Positions 11,680-24,200 of a stretch of DNA of 64,000 nt are shown in pieces (position 1 is the first letter of the stretch; every line of letters begins with the position of its first letter). A model generated the notes under the pieces. The model ran no database searches. It was not told the origin of the DNA and saw only the letters and a list, made by a program, of their open reading frames with translations. The stretch is from Actinernus sp. WN-2022. Taxonomy: Eukaryota; Cnidaria; Anthozoa; Actiniaria; Actinernidae. The position numbers were made by a program, and so were the translations under genes. Where the stretch lies: assembly GCA_030867875.1 (NCBI GenBank), contig JAOWCC010000309.1:1-64000 (forward strand), written 5' to 3'.

Positions 11680-13388
11680 AATGGCTAGTGTCATACCTGC
11701 ATTTTCAGAAAACTATTAAGTGAATAACTTAGGATTTTATACACAGAAGAAAGTGACTAGTGAAAATACAAAAACCTATACTAGACAAAAAACAAATTGT
11801 GCTAGTCTTTGGCTACCGTTAGTGTCGAGCCCTGAAATGACTCTGCATTCGGGGTTGCTTACTTTTGGCCTTCTTGCTGGGCGTGTCGTACATGGACGGT
11901 AGACCAGCGCTGTGTAGTCCAGCTATTGTCTGCTTACAGTTACCAGATAATTCTCTCAGCGGAGTGAACGAACCAATCCTAAAAGTTGGCGCCTGTTGCA
12001 GGGGCAAGAAATATCGGATTAATCACGGTTTCTGGGAAATCCCCACCCCTCCCCCACACCCTAACCTTTAATGGTTAAGTCATGGTTCGCGTAAGAACAG
12101 GAACACTCAACGGCCAGGAATGCACAAAGGTGTTAATTTTTCTATTGTTGAAATTTGATATCTCATTGGTTAAACATAAATAGACCTCCTAAAAATAGGA
12201 GAGAACTCTGATTTCACAATATTGTTTTAAAGAAAATGATTGAAGCGGACAATATGTAACTATGTAAAAAGAGAGAAAGAAATCCTATGTGGGGAACATT
12301 GAAATATTTTATAATATCTCCGATTTTGTTTTAGTGTCTTTCTATTGGCTGAATTTATTTTGGAATCAAAAACATATACACAACGAGCGATTTCATGCAT
12401 TTTAATTTGAGAACATTAATACCAAGAGATATCTTTAGAAAAAATTGAACCATTTTCTATGTGGAATTAGTGAAATCACATTCATTGCCGCGGAACAATA
12501 GATCTTGCTCCAGTTCTAAAACAAACCATTACTTAATCATTAATAAAACGATGCATATCCAAGGGAGGGGTGGGTGGGTAGTTTCCCAGAAACCGAAATA
12601 TCTCAGATGCAATAGCATACAGGATAAAACTGATTTGTTACTAATGGCTGCGATGAGGCCTTAGGACTCACTCCGTAAATAAATATGAGTCTCAGACCAA
12701 AAGAAATGAAACCAAAAACAATGAGTCCCTGTACAAGAATCAAATCTAAGTTTATCAGAATTGTAGTACTTGATTATTGATGGTGTCTATAATCGTGTCA
12801 TTGGTTACATGGTCAGTTTAGCAGGTCTTACTATCGCTTTGTAGTCGATCGTCTTCAGCTGTTACCAGACGCAAAAGTCGTAACAATTTTTGCTCTGGAA
12901 GACGCAGTAGAAATTCATTGAAAAATTAACGAAACTATCTTAAAGGGGCACTGTCAATCCAATTGAACCTCAAGTTTCTTTAAAACAAAACTAACTTTTA
13001 TAAATAAACACGAAACACGCTCACTCGTCTATCTCGTCTTGAAGCCGTTGAGTTGCAGATATTCATTTACGTTTCACACAGAAATCATATCTAAAATATA
13101 GTTTTATAATATATATATATATATATATAGCTCAATTCGTAATTTGAAGCTAGCTGCCTAGGGAGGGCTTATGTTCGTTTTCTTCCGTGAAGAAACGAAA
13201 GTCGACGCTGACGGAAAGCGATCTTGGCTTGCAAAGTCAATTCCAAGTTGAAAGAGTGCAAGTGCCCATAAACTTTGCCCCGAAGTTTCGACTGTAACTT
13301 CGCCTTCGATAGCCGAAGACGAAGAACAACAGAAACCTAACACAATCTTCCGTAACAGTTATTGTACTGGTTTGGCTGTTTAATTTCT
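11680..13388. other. Sequence downstream of the kinesin gene, no gene seen
   Basis: A TTAA-AGGGGCACTGTCAATCC phrase near 12950 matches the left end of the TTAA-flanked elements at 20012 and 28208 and is probably a truncated relative. A (TA)n run lies near 13110-13129. No coding region is supported. Confidence 0.35.
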
Positions 13389-13625
13389 CTACGCTTTCTT
13401 CTTCTTTGCCTTCTCTGTGCACTCATGATTTCTGTGAAATACCATGACAATGGTAACGCTAAAATTGAACTTGTCTACTGCGATATTCAAACCGAAGATA
13501 TCGCACCGAAGAGCTAACTTATCGTGGTCTGCGTAGTCCTTCACAGAAGCGCGCAAAATCGCATGCGGTCTTTCATGAACAACATGGTATCGTGTTCCCC
13601 TATACCTACTGCTCAACATCAAATA
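13389..13625 (-). CDS. Possible terminal exon of the kinesin-8 gene
   Basis: A 79-codon open segment follows a plausible acceptor (TTTTTCCAG) in the phase left by the donor at 14700. Joined to that exon it would add 78 residues and end the protein with a basic tail, EKAKKKKA, before TAG. The middle reads DHDKLALRCDIFGLNI, which does not look random. I do not recognise it from vertebrate KIF18 tails. It could instead be an unrelated exon or a processed remnant. RNA reads across 13625/14700 would settle this. Confidence 0.35.
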   Translation of the reverse strand, partial: YLMLSSRYRGTRYHVVHERPHAILRASVKDYADHDKLALRCDIFGLNIAVDKFNFSVTIVMVFHRNHECTEKAKKKKA

Positions 13626-14540
13626 CTGGAAAAATGACATTCTTAATGACAGATAAGTTAATTGTGTCAACAAACCTCAGTGGGATGCCAGGAAACTTTC
13701 AAACCATTTTTTACGACGTTATAAATGCAAGTTTTGTAACATGTATTCGAAGCTCCTGTCCCTCTAGATTTTAATAGATCGGATTGAAAATTGGCATATG
13801 GCTAGATCAATATGTTGACAAATAAAAGGTGTCTCAGTTTTTTTATGCGTTGTTTTGTTCTTGAGATACTTTCATGTTTCATTCTTCAACCCCTAAAAAA
13901 GGTGTTCCGGATCTTTGCAGTTGATTATTTTCGCGACGGAATAAGATATCAGAAAACTGAGACACCCTCTTTTAGTTCAATATCTCTACTTTATGAAGGT
14001 CATTTCAGCGCGGATTTCCGTCAAATTCCCGAGGGACAGGAGCTCCAGGTATAAGGTATGGTCAAATTGGATTAAAATCACAATAAATAAAAGAGTATTT
14101 ACTAGTGAGGAAAATCAATCTGTTTTCTAGAATCTATGTTTATTAAGCTTTCAGAAAATATATACTTTGTAGGGGTTTTCTTGAATTTAACGCGCGCAAT
14201 TGAAAGTTTTCTGGAAGCGCTCTTGAAGGGCTCCTGATACCTTAACGCAGAGGTATAGCGAAATCACTCTAAAAGAATTAAAGCCGTTGCTATGACTTCA
14301 AGAAGCCAATCCTCTTTTTGGTTTAGAGTGATGTTCATGATTTCCGCGACCCGTGATGTTGCTTCACCTGTCGGTCACTCAAGCCTGCTTGATTCTAATT
14401 GGCTGCTTTGTCACCTAAACAGGCCATTCAAATGCCGAAGAAACCTACAATTTTTCTCCTCTCGGTTCACATTTTATCCGACACGAATAGAGTCAATATG
14501 ACGGATGGACGACAAAAGTCTTGTCGCGTAAATATGAAAG

Positions 14541-14646
14541 TTCCCTGCTAGCAGAGGTCTCTCTGTGTCTTCGTACAATGGAAACGAGGAGAAAAATTGT
14601 CGTTTCCATTTTACCAAGACAGAGAGAGACCTCTGCTAGCAGGGAA
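14541..14646. mobile_element. 106-bp foldback element with 9-bp target duplication
   Basis: The ends TTCCCTGCTAGCAGAGGT and ACCTCTGCTAGCAGGGAA are exact inverse partners, and almost the whole unit is self-complementary. ATATGAAAG lies directly on both sides (14532-14540 and 14647-14655). The CCCTGCTAGCAGAGGT end also occurs in the inverted hairpins at 24873 and 27824. Confidence 0.85.
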
Positions 14647-14699
14647 ATATGAAAGGCACTGTAAACGTAATATTTATTATGATCCAAAAGTAACGTTAC

Positions 14700-15286
14700 C
14701 TTTGAAGACGAAAGCTGAGCTTCTGTTTGAGCGTTTGGAGTGAGTGGAGCTGGTGAGCTGAACATCTCCGGTGTCCTGCCAGACCGACTCAATAGCGGTG
14801 ACCTATCATCTTGGATTCTGATCGGTAAATGAGCCCAGGCAACTTTAGAATATGAAGTTTGGTTTCTCTGTGATACAAGTCTCAGTGGTGCAGGATTCCC
14901 ACAGGAATCTAACAGTGGTGTTGTGCGGCTTCCGATATTTGTTAAACATCCGGTCACTGGTGTCGTAACCGCAGAATTCTGACCCCGTGATTGCCCCATA
15001 TTGGTGATGCATGAAAGTATTGGCCCATGGTTGGAGACACTACTTGCCAATGCTGCACCAGTGTTGGATCCCACACGCTGTGGCAGCATCGGAGAGGTGA
15101 CAGCATCGAACTCTTTGCTGAGAGAAACTCTAGTGTCTTTGAACACGGGGCTCTTGTTCCGTGTTGCGATGCTTTCGAAGTGTCTCGGAGTCATGAGCTT
15201 CTCTGGACAAGTCATGGAATCAACTGGAGTAATAGATTGCCTAGCTATAGTCGGTGTGTTGAACGTAGTTGTTCTGATTGGAGTGC
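14700..15286 (-). CDS. KIF18: Kinesin-8 exon 12, Ser/Pro/Thr-rich tail
   Basis: It encodes 195 codons of low-complexity tail, for example [20 protein letters not shown] and [16 protein letters not shown]. Many S/T-P pairs are candidate mitotic kinase sites (inference). A clean donor AAG/GTAACG shows the gene continues downstream. Confidence 0.88.
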
Positions 15287-18200
15287 CTGAAAGGAAATAC
15301 AAAATATAAAGTGCGTACACATTGGCATGCCTAGTTTAGGCGGATGTTTGTTTACATGTTTGCCTCATTAGCATCAATTAACAGAAATTACGCTTCTGCC
15401 AAAATTAATCAACTGAAAAAAATGTATAAATCGAGGCTGTTATATTTAGTCATCATGGCAAGTGCGAGAAAAAAAGGTTTTTAAAATATGCAATGAGAAA
15501 CCGTCAAATTTACTTAAATTTACTTAAGAATTCTTTCCATTTTTCCATACCCGACGCACGACATGCCTGAAAAAGTGCTGCAATGCGCGCGCACTGTTGA
15601 AATCAGGCGGCCCAGATCGAAACCTCGACCAGTAGCTAGTGATAATTTCTTCCTTTTTTTCATTTTCCGTTATCTTCTTTTTTCTCCTAAACCTTTTCCA
15701 CTGATTCTCCTTTAATTCTACCATTATTTTTGTGTTTTTATCTTTGTTTTCTTTATATAATTTATCGTTTTTTTCGGGTCGTTACCTCAGTTCAGATAAT
15801 TGGGAGCTCCACTTTTAGGCTTGCCTAAATATACACCTGTTTAAAAAAAAAGTTGTCCCGTACAAGCGGCAAGCGACATACCCAGACTGAAATCAGTGGA
15901 TTATGGCTGTTGCTAAAAGTCTGGTTTGTTTTTGGATTCAAAGCCGCTTTAAGAATATTAATGGTTCCTTCGAATGGATTTTCGAATAGGCCCTTTGCAG
16001 CTAACAGTCACGTGCTGATATAATACTTCATTAACGAATGAACAGAGCTCGTGATCCCCATGGGAAAGGCGTTGCCATGAATACTGGAGAGCAAGCTATC
16101 TTCAAAAACGCAGTTTTAGAAAGATCGTCAGTCGATTGGAGGTGGAAAATAGCATTTACACACAGGTTTTGCTAATAACACTACCGATCTCGTACAAGGC
16201 CTTTAAATAAATGAAGTCAGATATGTTTTGCTCTCCAGCACAACCACGTGATTTGTTAGCTGCAAAGGGCCGGCTATTGCACCGTATTCCATTCCGCATA
16301 GCTGCCGCAATTATAATAACAATCCTTTGTCGCTCCTCCATGACAACCTTTTTTGAAATAGGTGTATATATTAGAAACACGAGTGTGAGTTTGGGAGAAC
16401 GCGAAATGGCAATGGGAACACGAGCCCAAAGAGCGAGCATTTCCAGCGCTATTTCGAGTTCTTCCAATCTTTCACATGTGTTTCTATATAACTCTATGGG
16501 AAGACGGGAAATAGTGTTCTGTTTCCTGTATAAAATTAACGACTAGTGTTCTATCACGAATCCTGCAATCTGATTGGCTAAGCTACTCACTATCTATTCT
16601 GTGATAGACAATGAGAAGCGAATAAGCCGGTGTTCAAAAGCAAAACAATGGCTGCCAAGTCGTCATATTAAAAGAAAAGTCTTCTTGTTTCTACTAAAAC
16701 AATATTCACGGAACGAGCCAGGCTGCGCCATTCACGCTTTAAAAATACATTTGTCCCTTGAAAAAAATACAATAATGGTCAAATTGACCAACTTTGGCCG
16801 CTTCCATAGGAATTAAATGCCAGTTCACTTGCAAAAGGGCCAAATTGTCCCTTCTGGCTCAAGTTCTAGCTCAATGCCTGCCCTTTGCAGCAAACGAATC
16901 ACGTGGTTGTACTGGAGTGCAAAAATATCCGACTTCATTTATTCAAAGGCCTTGTACGAGATCGGTACTGTCATTAGCAAAACATGTTTGTAAATGCTAT
17001 TTTACACCTCCAATCGATTGTCGATCTTTCTAAAACTGCGTTTTTGAAGATAGCTTGCTCTCCACTATCCATGGCAACGCCTTTGCCACGGGGATCACTT
17101 GCTCGATAGGCCTTTTGCAGGAACAGTCACGTGCTGATATAATACAGTCACGTGCTGATATAATACAGTCACGTGCTGATATAATACAGTCACGTGCTGA
17201 TATAATACAGTCACGTGCTGATATAATACAGTCACGTGCTGATATAATACAGCCACGTGCTGATACAATACAGCCACGTGCTGATACAATACAGCCACGT
17301 GCTGATATAACACAGCCACGTGCTGATATAACACAGCCACGTGCTGATATAACACAGTCACGTGCTGATATAACACAGTCACGTGCTGATATAATACAGT
17401 CACGTGCTGATATAATACAGTCACGTGCTGATATAATACAGTCACGTGCTGATATAATACAGTCACGTGCTGATATTATAATACTTCGTTAACGAATGAA
17501 TCGAGCTCGTGATCCCCATGGGAAAGGCGTTGCCATGGATGCTGGACGGCAAGCTATCTTTTCAAACACTGTTTTAGGAAGATCGATGATCGATTGGAAG
17601 TGGGAAATAACATTACAAACAGGTTTTGCTAATAACACTGCCGATCTCGTACAAGTGCATTTAAATAAATGAATTAAGATTTTTGCTGTCCAGTACAACC
17701 ACGTGATTGCATTCCTGCAAACTGCACATTCATTCATTAATGAAGTATTATATCAGCACGTGACTGTTAGCTGCAAAGGGCCTATTACACTACTCGCTCT
17801 CAGTTTCTGTGACTCATAGTTGACTGACGAAATAATCTTCGAGCTCATAGTAGATTCAGCCAATCGGAGCCCGCGTATACTATCGAATCTAATTTGTACA
17901 CATAATATTTGTTTGACAGCCATCATCAACTGACGTTGAAAATTTATCTAAAAAATGAAAATTAACTTTTTTCAACGACTCGTAAATATTTAGGAAAATG
18001 ACAAGAACGATCGATTAAAGTGCCTATGAAATGAAAAAATCGGTCCCGTTTTTATTTTATTTTATTAAATTATAGACTTCCCTTAGCCATTTTGTGCAAT
18101 TAAAAATCAATTTGGAGAGCACGAACATAATTTTATTTCGTATCGAAGTCAGACGGAACAGGCCCTTTGCAACTAACAGTCACGTGCTGATATAGTACTT

Positions 18201-21200
18201 CATTAACGAATGAATTGAGCTCGTGATTCCCATGGGAAAGGCGTTGCCATGAATGCTGGAGAGCAAGCTATCTTCAAAAACGCAGTTTTAGAAAGATCGA
18301 CAATCGATTGGAGGTGAAAAATAGCATTTACAAACATGTTTTGCTAATAGCAATACCGATCTCGTACAAGACCTTAAAATAAATGAAGTCAGATATGTTT
18401 TGCGTTCCAGTACAACCACGTGATGTGCTAGCTGCAAAGGGCCTATTGCCAAAATCTGGCGACAATTTTTACGCCGTTAAAGATATGCTAATCACATGCG
18501 TGACGTCAGTAGGTTTGCGCATTTATATTCACAAAGCCGACTGCAAGGATTCTATAAAAGAAATATGGCCATCTTCAAGGTTTCTCATAGTATTACATAT
18601 TTAAATTGAAAACTGGCCAAAAATGCACTTATTTTGTAGTATTTATGGAAGCGAATATAAATGAGTACACCTTGTGACGTCACGCATGTGATTACCATAT
18701 ATTTAAAGGCGTAAAAATTGCCGCAAGATTTTGGCAATTCCGCCTGACTTCGATACGAAAAAAAATAAGTTCTCGCTCTCCATATTGATTTTTATTTGCA
18801 CAAAATGACTAAGAGAAACCTAGAATTTTATAAAATAAAATAATAACGGGATCCACTTTTTCATTTCATTGGTACTTTAAAGAAAATGGACATTCTTACC
18901 ATCAGCAACGGCGTTAAAATCAATAATGTTGGAGTTTTCTGCTTCGCTCACGTCTGCCCATGAGACTTCGCGGCCCTCGATTATCAAGTTGGCGATGACG
19001 TCATATTCCCCAGAAATCTCGGGGGTCGCCAACCCAGCGCCTTTGAGTAGAAAGAACTGCTTCTTCACAGCAGCCAGCAGCTTTTCGACAAGTCTAGCGT
19101 TAGAAACATAAAAAAAATGTGAATATTTGTTTTTACCCTTCATTAAAGGTTCGACCTTGAAAAAAGCCAGTTTCAGAGTTATTTAGGCAAAACAAACGTC
19201 CGAATAAGTAAATAAAATGGTATAAATAGGTATAACAAAATTCATTTAGATAAAAGAGCATTTCCCAAAACTTTTCTCGGCCGCTGTTTCATAGCGAAAG
19301 CCGGTCGTGGAAACGCCCCGGGAAAAAGGTCGAGAAAAGATGAGAAACCTCTCCTAGCAGGGTAAAAGATAATTACCTGTGTTATGAATCATGACTTTTA
19401 TTTTGAGTGGAGAACTTTAAGCTTATTGTTTCTATTCGTGCAACCTCCTTTTCCCATATTGCTTAGACTGCGAGTAGTCCCCCTCCTTTTCCCTCCATTG
19501 ATAGTGAATTTGCGAGCGGAGCGAGTGAAGTGAAGAATATCGCTCAAAGACATTCTCAAAGCTCGCTCCGTTCGAACACTATCAACGGAGGTTAATATCT
19601 CCCCCTTGTTTATATTGTAAAACTCAAATAACAATGCATTCGACCAAAATTTAATTTGCAGTAAAGCGAAAGAACTTGTGAATTCAATCTTTACCTTTCA
19701 GTGCTGTGTGCATCCTTTTCTTGCGCATGCGCGTACTTTTTAAAGTATCGACATTGCCGCCTCAGCTCCGCACACTCAAGCTCCGCCTTCAGAGTTGATT
19801 GACAGCTCAGCAAACGTTCCTCCGCATCCTTGTTCTCGTCGCCAAGTGCTTTCATATCAATCTTCGCCCTGTCAAGGCATTCTGTGTTCTTTTGAAGCTT
19901 TTGTTCAGCCTCCTTGAACCTCGTCTGGAGTTTCTTCTTCTTCGTTTTTGTCACCGAGAGGCACTTCTGAGTCTTTAAGACAGCCTGGGATTTAATTCAG
20001 TTACTGATTAAAGGTGCTATATCAATCCAATTGAAACTTAAAGTTTCATTTAAAGAAAAAACATTACAAAAATTAAACCCCGAGGAAGAAGAGAAATTCC
20101 ATATGAATGTCCTGATATGCTTTCTTGTCAGACGTTTTCGACTTAATATAGAAATTTGATTTCAAGTTCTTCTTAATTTCTCGTTAAAGCAGTATTTTTC
20201 GTCCACTCTAATCTTTGCCATCCTTCACCAAAATTGTGTCAGATTTTCTCCAGTCATATGCCTAGAAAGCATACTCTGCTACTCTGAGTACTCTTGACTT
20301 TCGTCATGAGAATGTATATCATTTCGTGGTTGACAGGGCCCCTTTAATACAGGAGAAACATTTCTAGAGACATAACAAAACGTTGTTGAGTACCTTTTCG
20401 CATCTGTCCCCTTGCAAACACAGAAGTTGGATGCGTTCTAGGTTTCTCTCCTTAGAAAGAATATAAATGAAATTGCAATAAAAGTTATTTCTGACAATCA
20501 AAGATTTATCGTATAAATAAGTGGGGGAAGTAAACCAAAAACGAAAATTATACCGGCTACTACTAGCAGAGGTTAGTGTAGGATTTTGTCTAAAATCGGC
20601 TTAATCTTCGCATACTTTTCTGCAAGATTTGAGAAACAAATCCCGTTGAGCTGCCTCGATGTCCACCATGTCTTTCTTGATCATTTCTCTTTCTGTCATT
20701 ATGCTCCGTAGCCTTGCCCTCGGCCTTAAAGGAAACGAAAAACTCGGTCACTAGTGCTTCATATTCCAAAATTACCGCTGAATGCGATGACTACGGACGC
20801 ATATATACAGGGTCATAGCCTCGTTCTTAAGTTAAATATTCATAAATATCAGCAAGAAGCTTAAGGTGAGTTATTCACAACTCTGCGTATTGGTATAGTT
20901 TCGCGTTTTGTACCCTCTCGCTGGTATTTATGAATGGGGAGCCGGGGTGACGCAGTGGTTAAGCGTTTCGCCTCTCACCTCTGTGGCCCAGGTTCGATTC
21001 CCAGACGCGGCGCCATATGGGAGTTGAATTTGTTGCTATCTCCCCTTTGCTCCGAGGGTTTTTCTCCGGGTTCTCCGGTTTTCCCCCTCTTCAAAAGCCA
21101 AAACAAATTATGACCCTCCCCCTTTCTCAACCCCCCTTCCCCATGCTAAGTTCTGACCAGTCCCTAAATACTTCATTTCAACTCTCGAAGCAAACATACA

Positions 21201-24200
21201 TGTATATATACAGCCTCGCCTCCTCTGCAGACATCTCTGCCGGAAAACGGAAAGACAAACGGAAACTCAGGATTCCTGTGGCGAAAACTCAGGATTCCTG
21301 TGGCAAGCAGGAAGAGGAGTAGAGACCGAGAGGAGATGTCACTAGTTCCTAGTCCCTCTCCCGTATTCGTTTTTGCCACAGGTAGCCCAAATACCGATTA
21401 TTTTGTAGAATACCGAATTTTGTAGAGTTGCACGCAGCTTCTTGTTACATTTGAAAACGCACCTTTTTCGATGCGTTTGGGCGGCTTCCTTCCATCCACA
21501 GTAATACGCTTTCAAACGAGGTTTTCTAAAACTCTTCCCAAAGTGCACGTGGAGGTCGTCGAAAACATGAGTTTATCGCTTGTGTGGCGGCAAAACGGAG
21601 TTTTTTTAAAACACTTGAGCGATGTGTAAATCAAAATAAATGTGTTCACAAGTCTAGAAATGCGAAAACTTAATTGCCTTTAGCGTTTCCGAAGATCCCT
21701 TTTCAAGTAAAAACGTATTAATGCACACGGGCGCAAACGATATGGAAACGCAATGTATTTTACGGGAGTAAGGGGTCACGGCCAAGTTCCACGTGCTCTC
21801 GTGACTAGCCCTATATAAACTAGTGGGTTTACTTAGGGTTGCGGTTAGGGTTATGTAGAAGAAGGACTAAAGTGTTGTTGATTTAAATGGTCCTGTGAAC
21901 TAATCCAAATCCTAACTCGACAAAAAAAACTTTGTAAACCCAATTGCTCACTAATTTAAGATGTTTAGGGCTAGTCAGTATAGAGCACGTGGATCGTGGT
22001 CGTGACCCCTTTACCCCCGTAAAATACCTGCCGATGTGGAAACGGTAGTGCGGACGGAAAAAGTTTGCTACCTTTTCAGCGAAATGAAAACGGAGGTGTT
22101 CGAAAACGTATATTAGTGTGAACGTAGCCCGAGTTACCCCCAGAACATTATTGTAGATCTTTTGCTCCCGGCGTGACAACAGTGGACCAGCATGGAAAAA
22201 AGATGTATGTATTTCATAAATTACGTGAATCGTATGATGGAATCATAGATTACGACTTACGAAAAACTAAAAATAATTTGGACTTCATTTTCCAGTTTCG
22301 ATCTCTGTTTCTACGCTTCCCTTCGCGAAACCATATCAATGTTCTACAGTGTTTATTAATGAGCATGGGACTGCCATATCATAAACGAACAAACTAACCT
22401 CTGAACTTCTTCGTTTCCACGTCCAGTGACAGTAACGCCAGTTTTCACTGCTGGAGGTAACCCCTTCCCGGCCTCGTATTGGCTCAGTTTGCTTTTCAGC
22501 TCCGTTATCTAAGAAAGCAGTGACGCTGTTACGCTTAGTCGAAGCTTCAAAACGGCACAAATCGTTAATTTATTAATCATTGAGTACAGGGGTCCAACCC
22601 GTTTCTTTGGGAAAGGAGTGGAAGAGTCTTCCTCCAACAAGACTAAACCCTGGCAATAAGGCCATCCCAATCAAATGTTTCGCTTACCATCGCCCTCTGG
22701 TTCATGGTGGGTCAGTCGGTCGGGGGGGTCTGGAACAAAGTAAAGTCAGCTTGAAGACTCGCATAAAAAATGTTCACGTATCCCTCAACTACTTTTTCTT
22801 CTTCAGTCTAGATGTGGCTTGACAATTCGCATGAGAAAAGCAAGAAACTAATATATAACGTAGAGAGGTGTAGTTATGAAATTATTCTTCAGTTTCTTTT
22901 TACTTCAATTCCAAAACATTGGGTCGGTCTTCAATCTTTCTTTTTTTTTGTTTACTTTTCCCAAAAAATGGGTCGGTCGGGCGATGGTAAACGAAACACT
23001 TTATTGGGATGGCCTAATGATTTAAGTAATTTTCTTTTGAAGCTTTTTGATTGGCTGTCTAAGCTGGGCTATAGAATATACGTCACATATTGTTATCATC
23101 ACAGATCACTCACCTCTATTCTCAACTCGTCCACGATCTTGGCGTACCGGATCACGTGGAAGTCTACACTCACGACATTTCTCTTGAGATTGACCTTGAT
23201 GTGCTTCGCCCGGTCAGCGTATTTGAGCGTGTTGTACGTGTCTTCGTAACTCAGACTGGAAGGACTGCGCGAAAAGAGAATCTTATAAGATTTTCTTCTT
23301 AAAAGGATTTTCATTTGACCTCGCGCCTTCACCCTATCCTGGGCACCAGAGGGCCTTCTCGGTAAGTTTACTCAAGAGCGCCGAACGCAATGCACGACTT
23401 TCATAATGGCCGCCTCCTAATTTGCATATTTTGGAAGATCAATCTGAAGAGGGAAATCAATCCTACCACACGAAAGATCACATTAAAACTAGTAATTGTG
23501 TTAAGTTTTAGAGCAATGTGGAGAATTGCTGTTGAGCTATGAGCATTTGTAATAAAGAAGGGAAAAAAATGAAAGCGAGGCTACAACCCTTAAGTCGGAC
23601 CGCTTCAGCAATTTCCGGCTATTTTTAACACAACCACCCTCCCCCATTTCAATGTTGGTTTTCGAGCAGACTGAAATGTTGCCTTTCTATCCCAACATTG
23701 TGAAGGGGGAGGAGGGACAAGCGAAGTCATAAAAAATGCCCGCGATGTGTCGGAGGAGTTCGTTCAGTGTTCTGAATAGCCTTATTTTGTCGGGCGGTCC
23801 GTACTTAAATGACGAAGGTTGTAGAAAGGCCTCCGTTGTATTTCTCGTACAAATCTCTCTAAGTTCAAATGGCTGTAACTTCATTGCTTTTTAAGCTACA
23901 GCATTCAACTTTCGCAAGTTCACTATAATGTCGACATGCTCTTTCACATGACAATGTTCATGTTTTCTATACATGTGGATAAACTACCGAAACGGGAAAT
24001 CACATTTATGAAGGTCGTGCATACGTGCACAAGACAGGAGTGTTCATTTTTTATAGTGCGACTACTGAAACCGCAAATTAAATCAAAGCTTGTGAGAGTT
24101 ATAACATATGCGTATACGCGTGCTTGCACCCTTCATCGACGATCAGAAAATGAGGCCGGGTGTTAAGTTATACTTACTAGAGCAGTTTCAGTCTGTTAAA

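Larger units (their letters stand above)
15287..18018. other. Kinesin intron 11, repeat-filled
   Basis: No exon is seen between the acceptor at 15287 and the exon-11 donor. Bases 15300-15985 show no structure. From 15989 the intron is occupied by MITE copies, listed separately. Confidence 0.6.
20725..22398. other. Kinesin intron 7, no exon seen
   Basis: It contains a SINE (20937-21330) and a TA-flanked MITE (21758-22024). The surrounding 21420-22135 resembles another element: cgaaaacgtatattagtg and related cgttt phrases recur. No coding sequence is supported. Confidence 0.5.

Noticed and set aside
14493..14699. Extension of kinesin exon 12 to the in-frame stop at 14493
   Set aside because: A strong donor (AAG/GTAACG) ends the exon at 14700, and the extension reads into the 106-bp mobile hairpin.
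17121..17477. CRISPR-like array of short repeats
   Set aside because: The units are head-to-tail without unique spacers and the genome is eukaryotic.
17055..17492. 145-residue plus-strand frame and 123-residue minus-strand frame with seven-residue repeats
   Set aside because: Both come from the 21-bp tandem array, whose period is a multiple of three. No start context, splice support or known protein similarity.
18877..19143. Use of the in-frame ATG at 19143 as a separate small gene
   Set aside because: The conserved part starts at the acceptor at 19093 in phase with the previous kinesin exon, so it is an internal exon.
22580..23249. Plus-strand frames of 80 and 145 residues
   Set aside because: They overlap a kinesin exon on the other strand or low-complexity intron. 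Composition is not protein-like and there is no splice or motif support.
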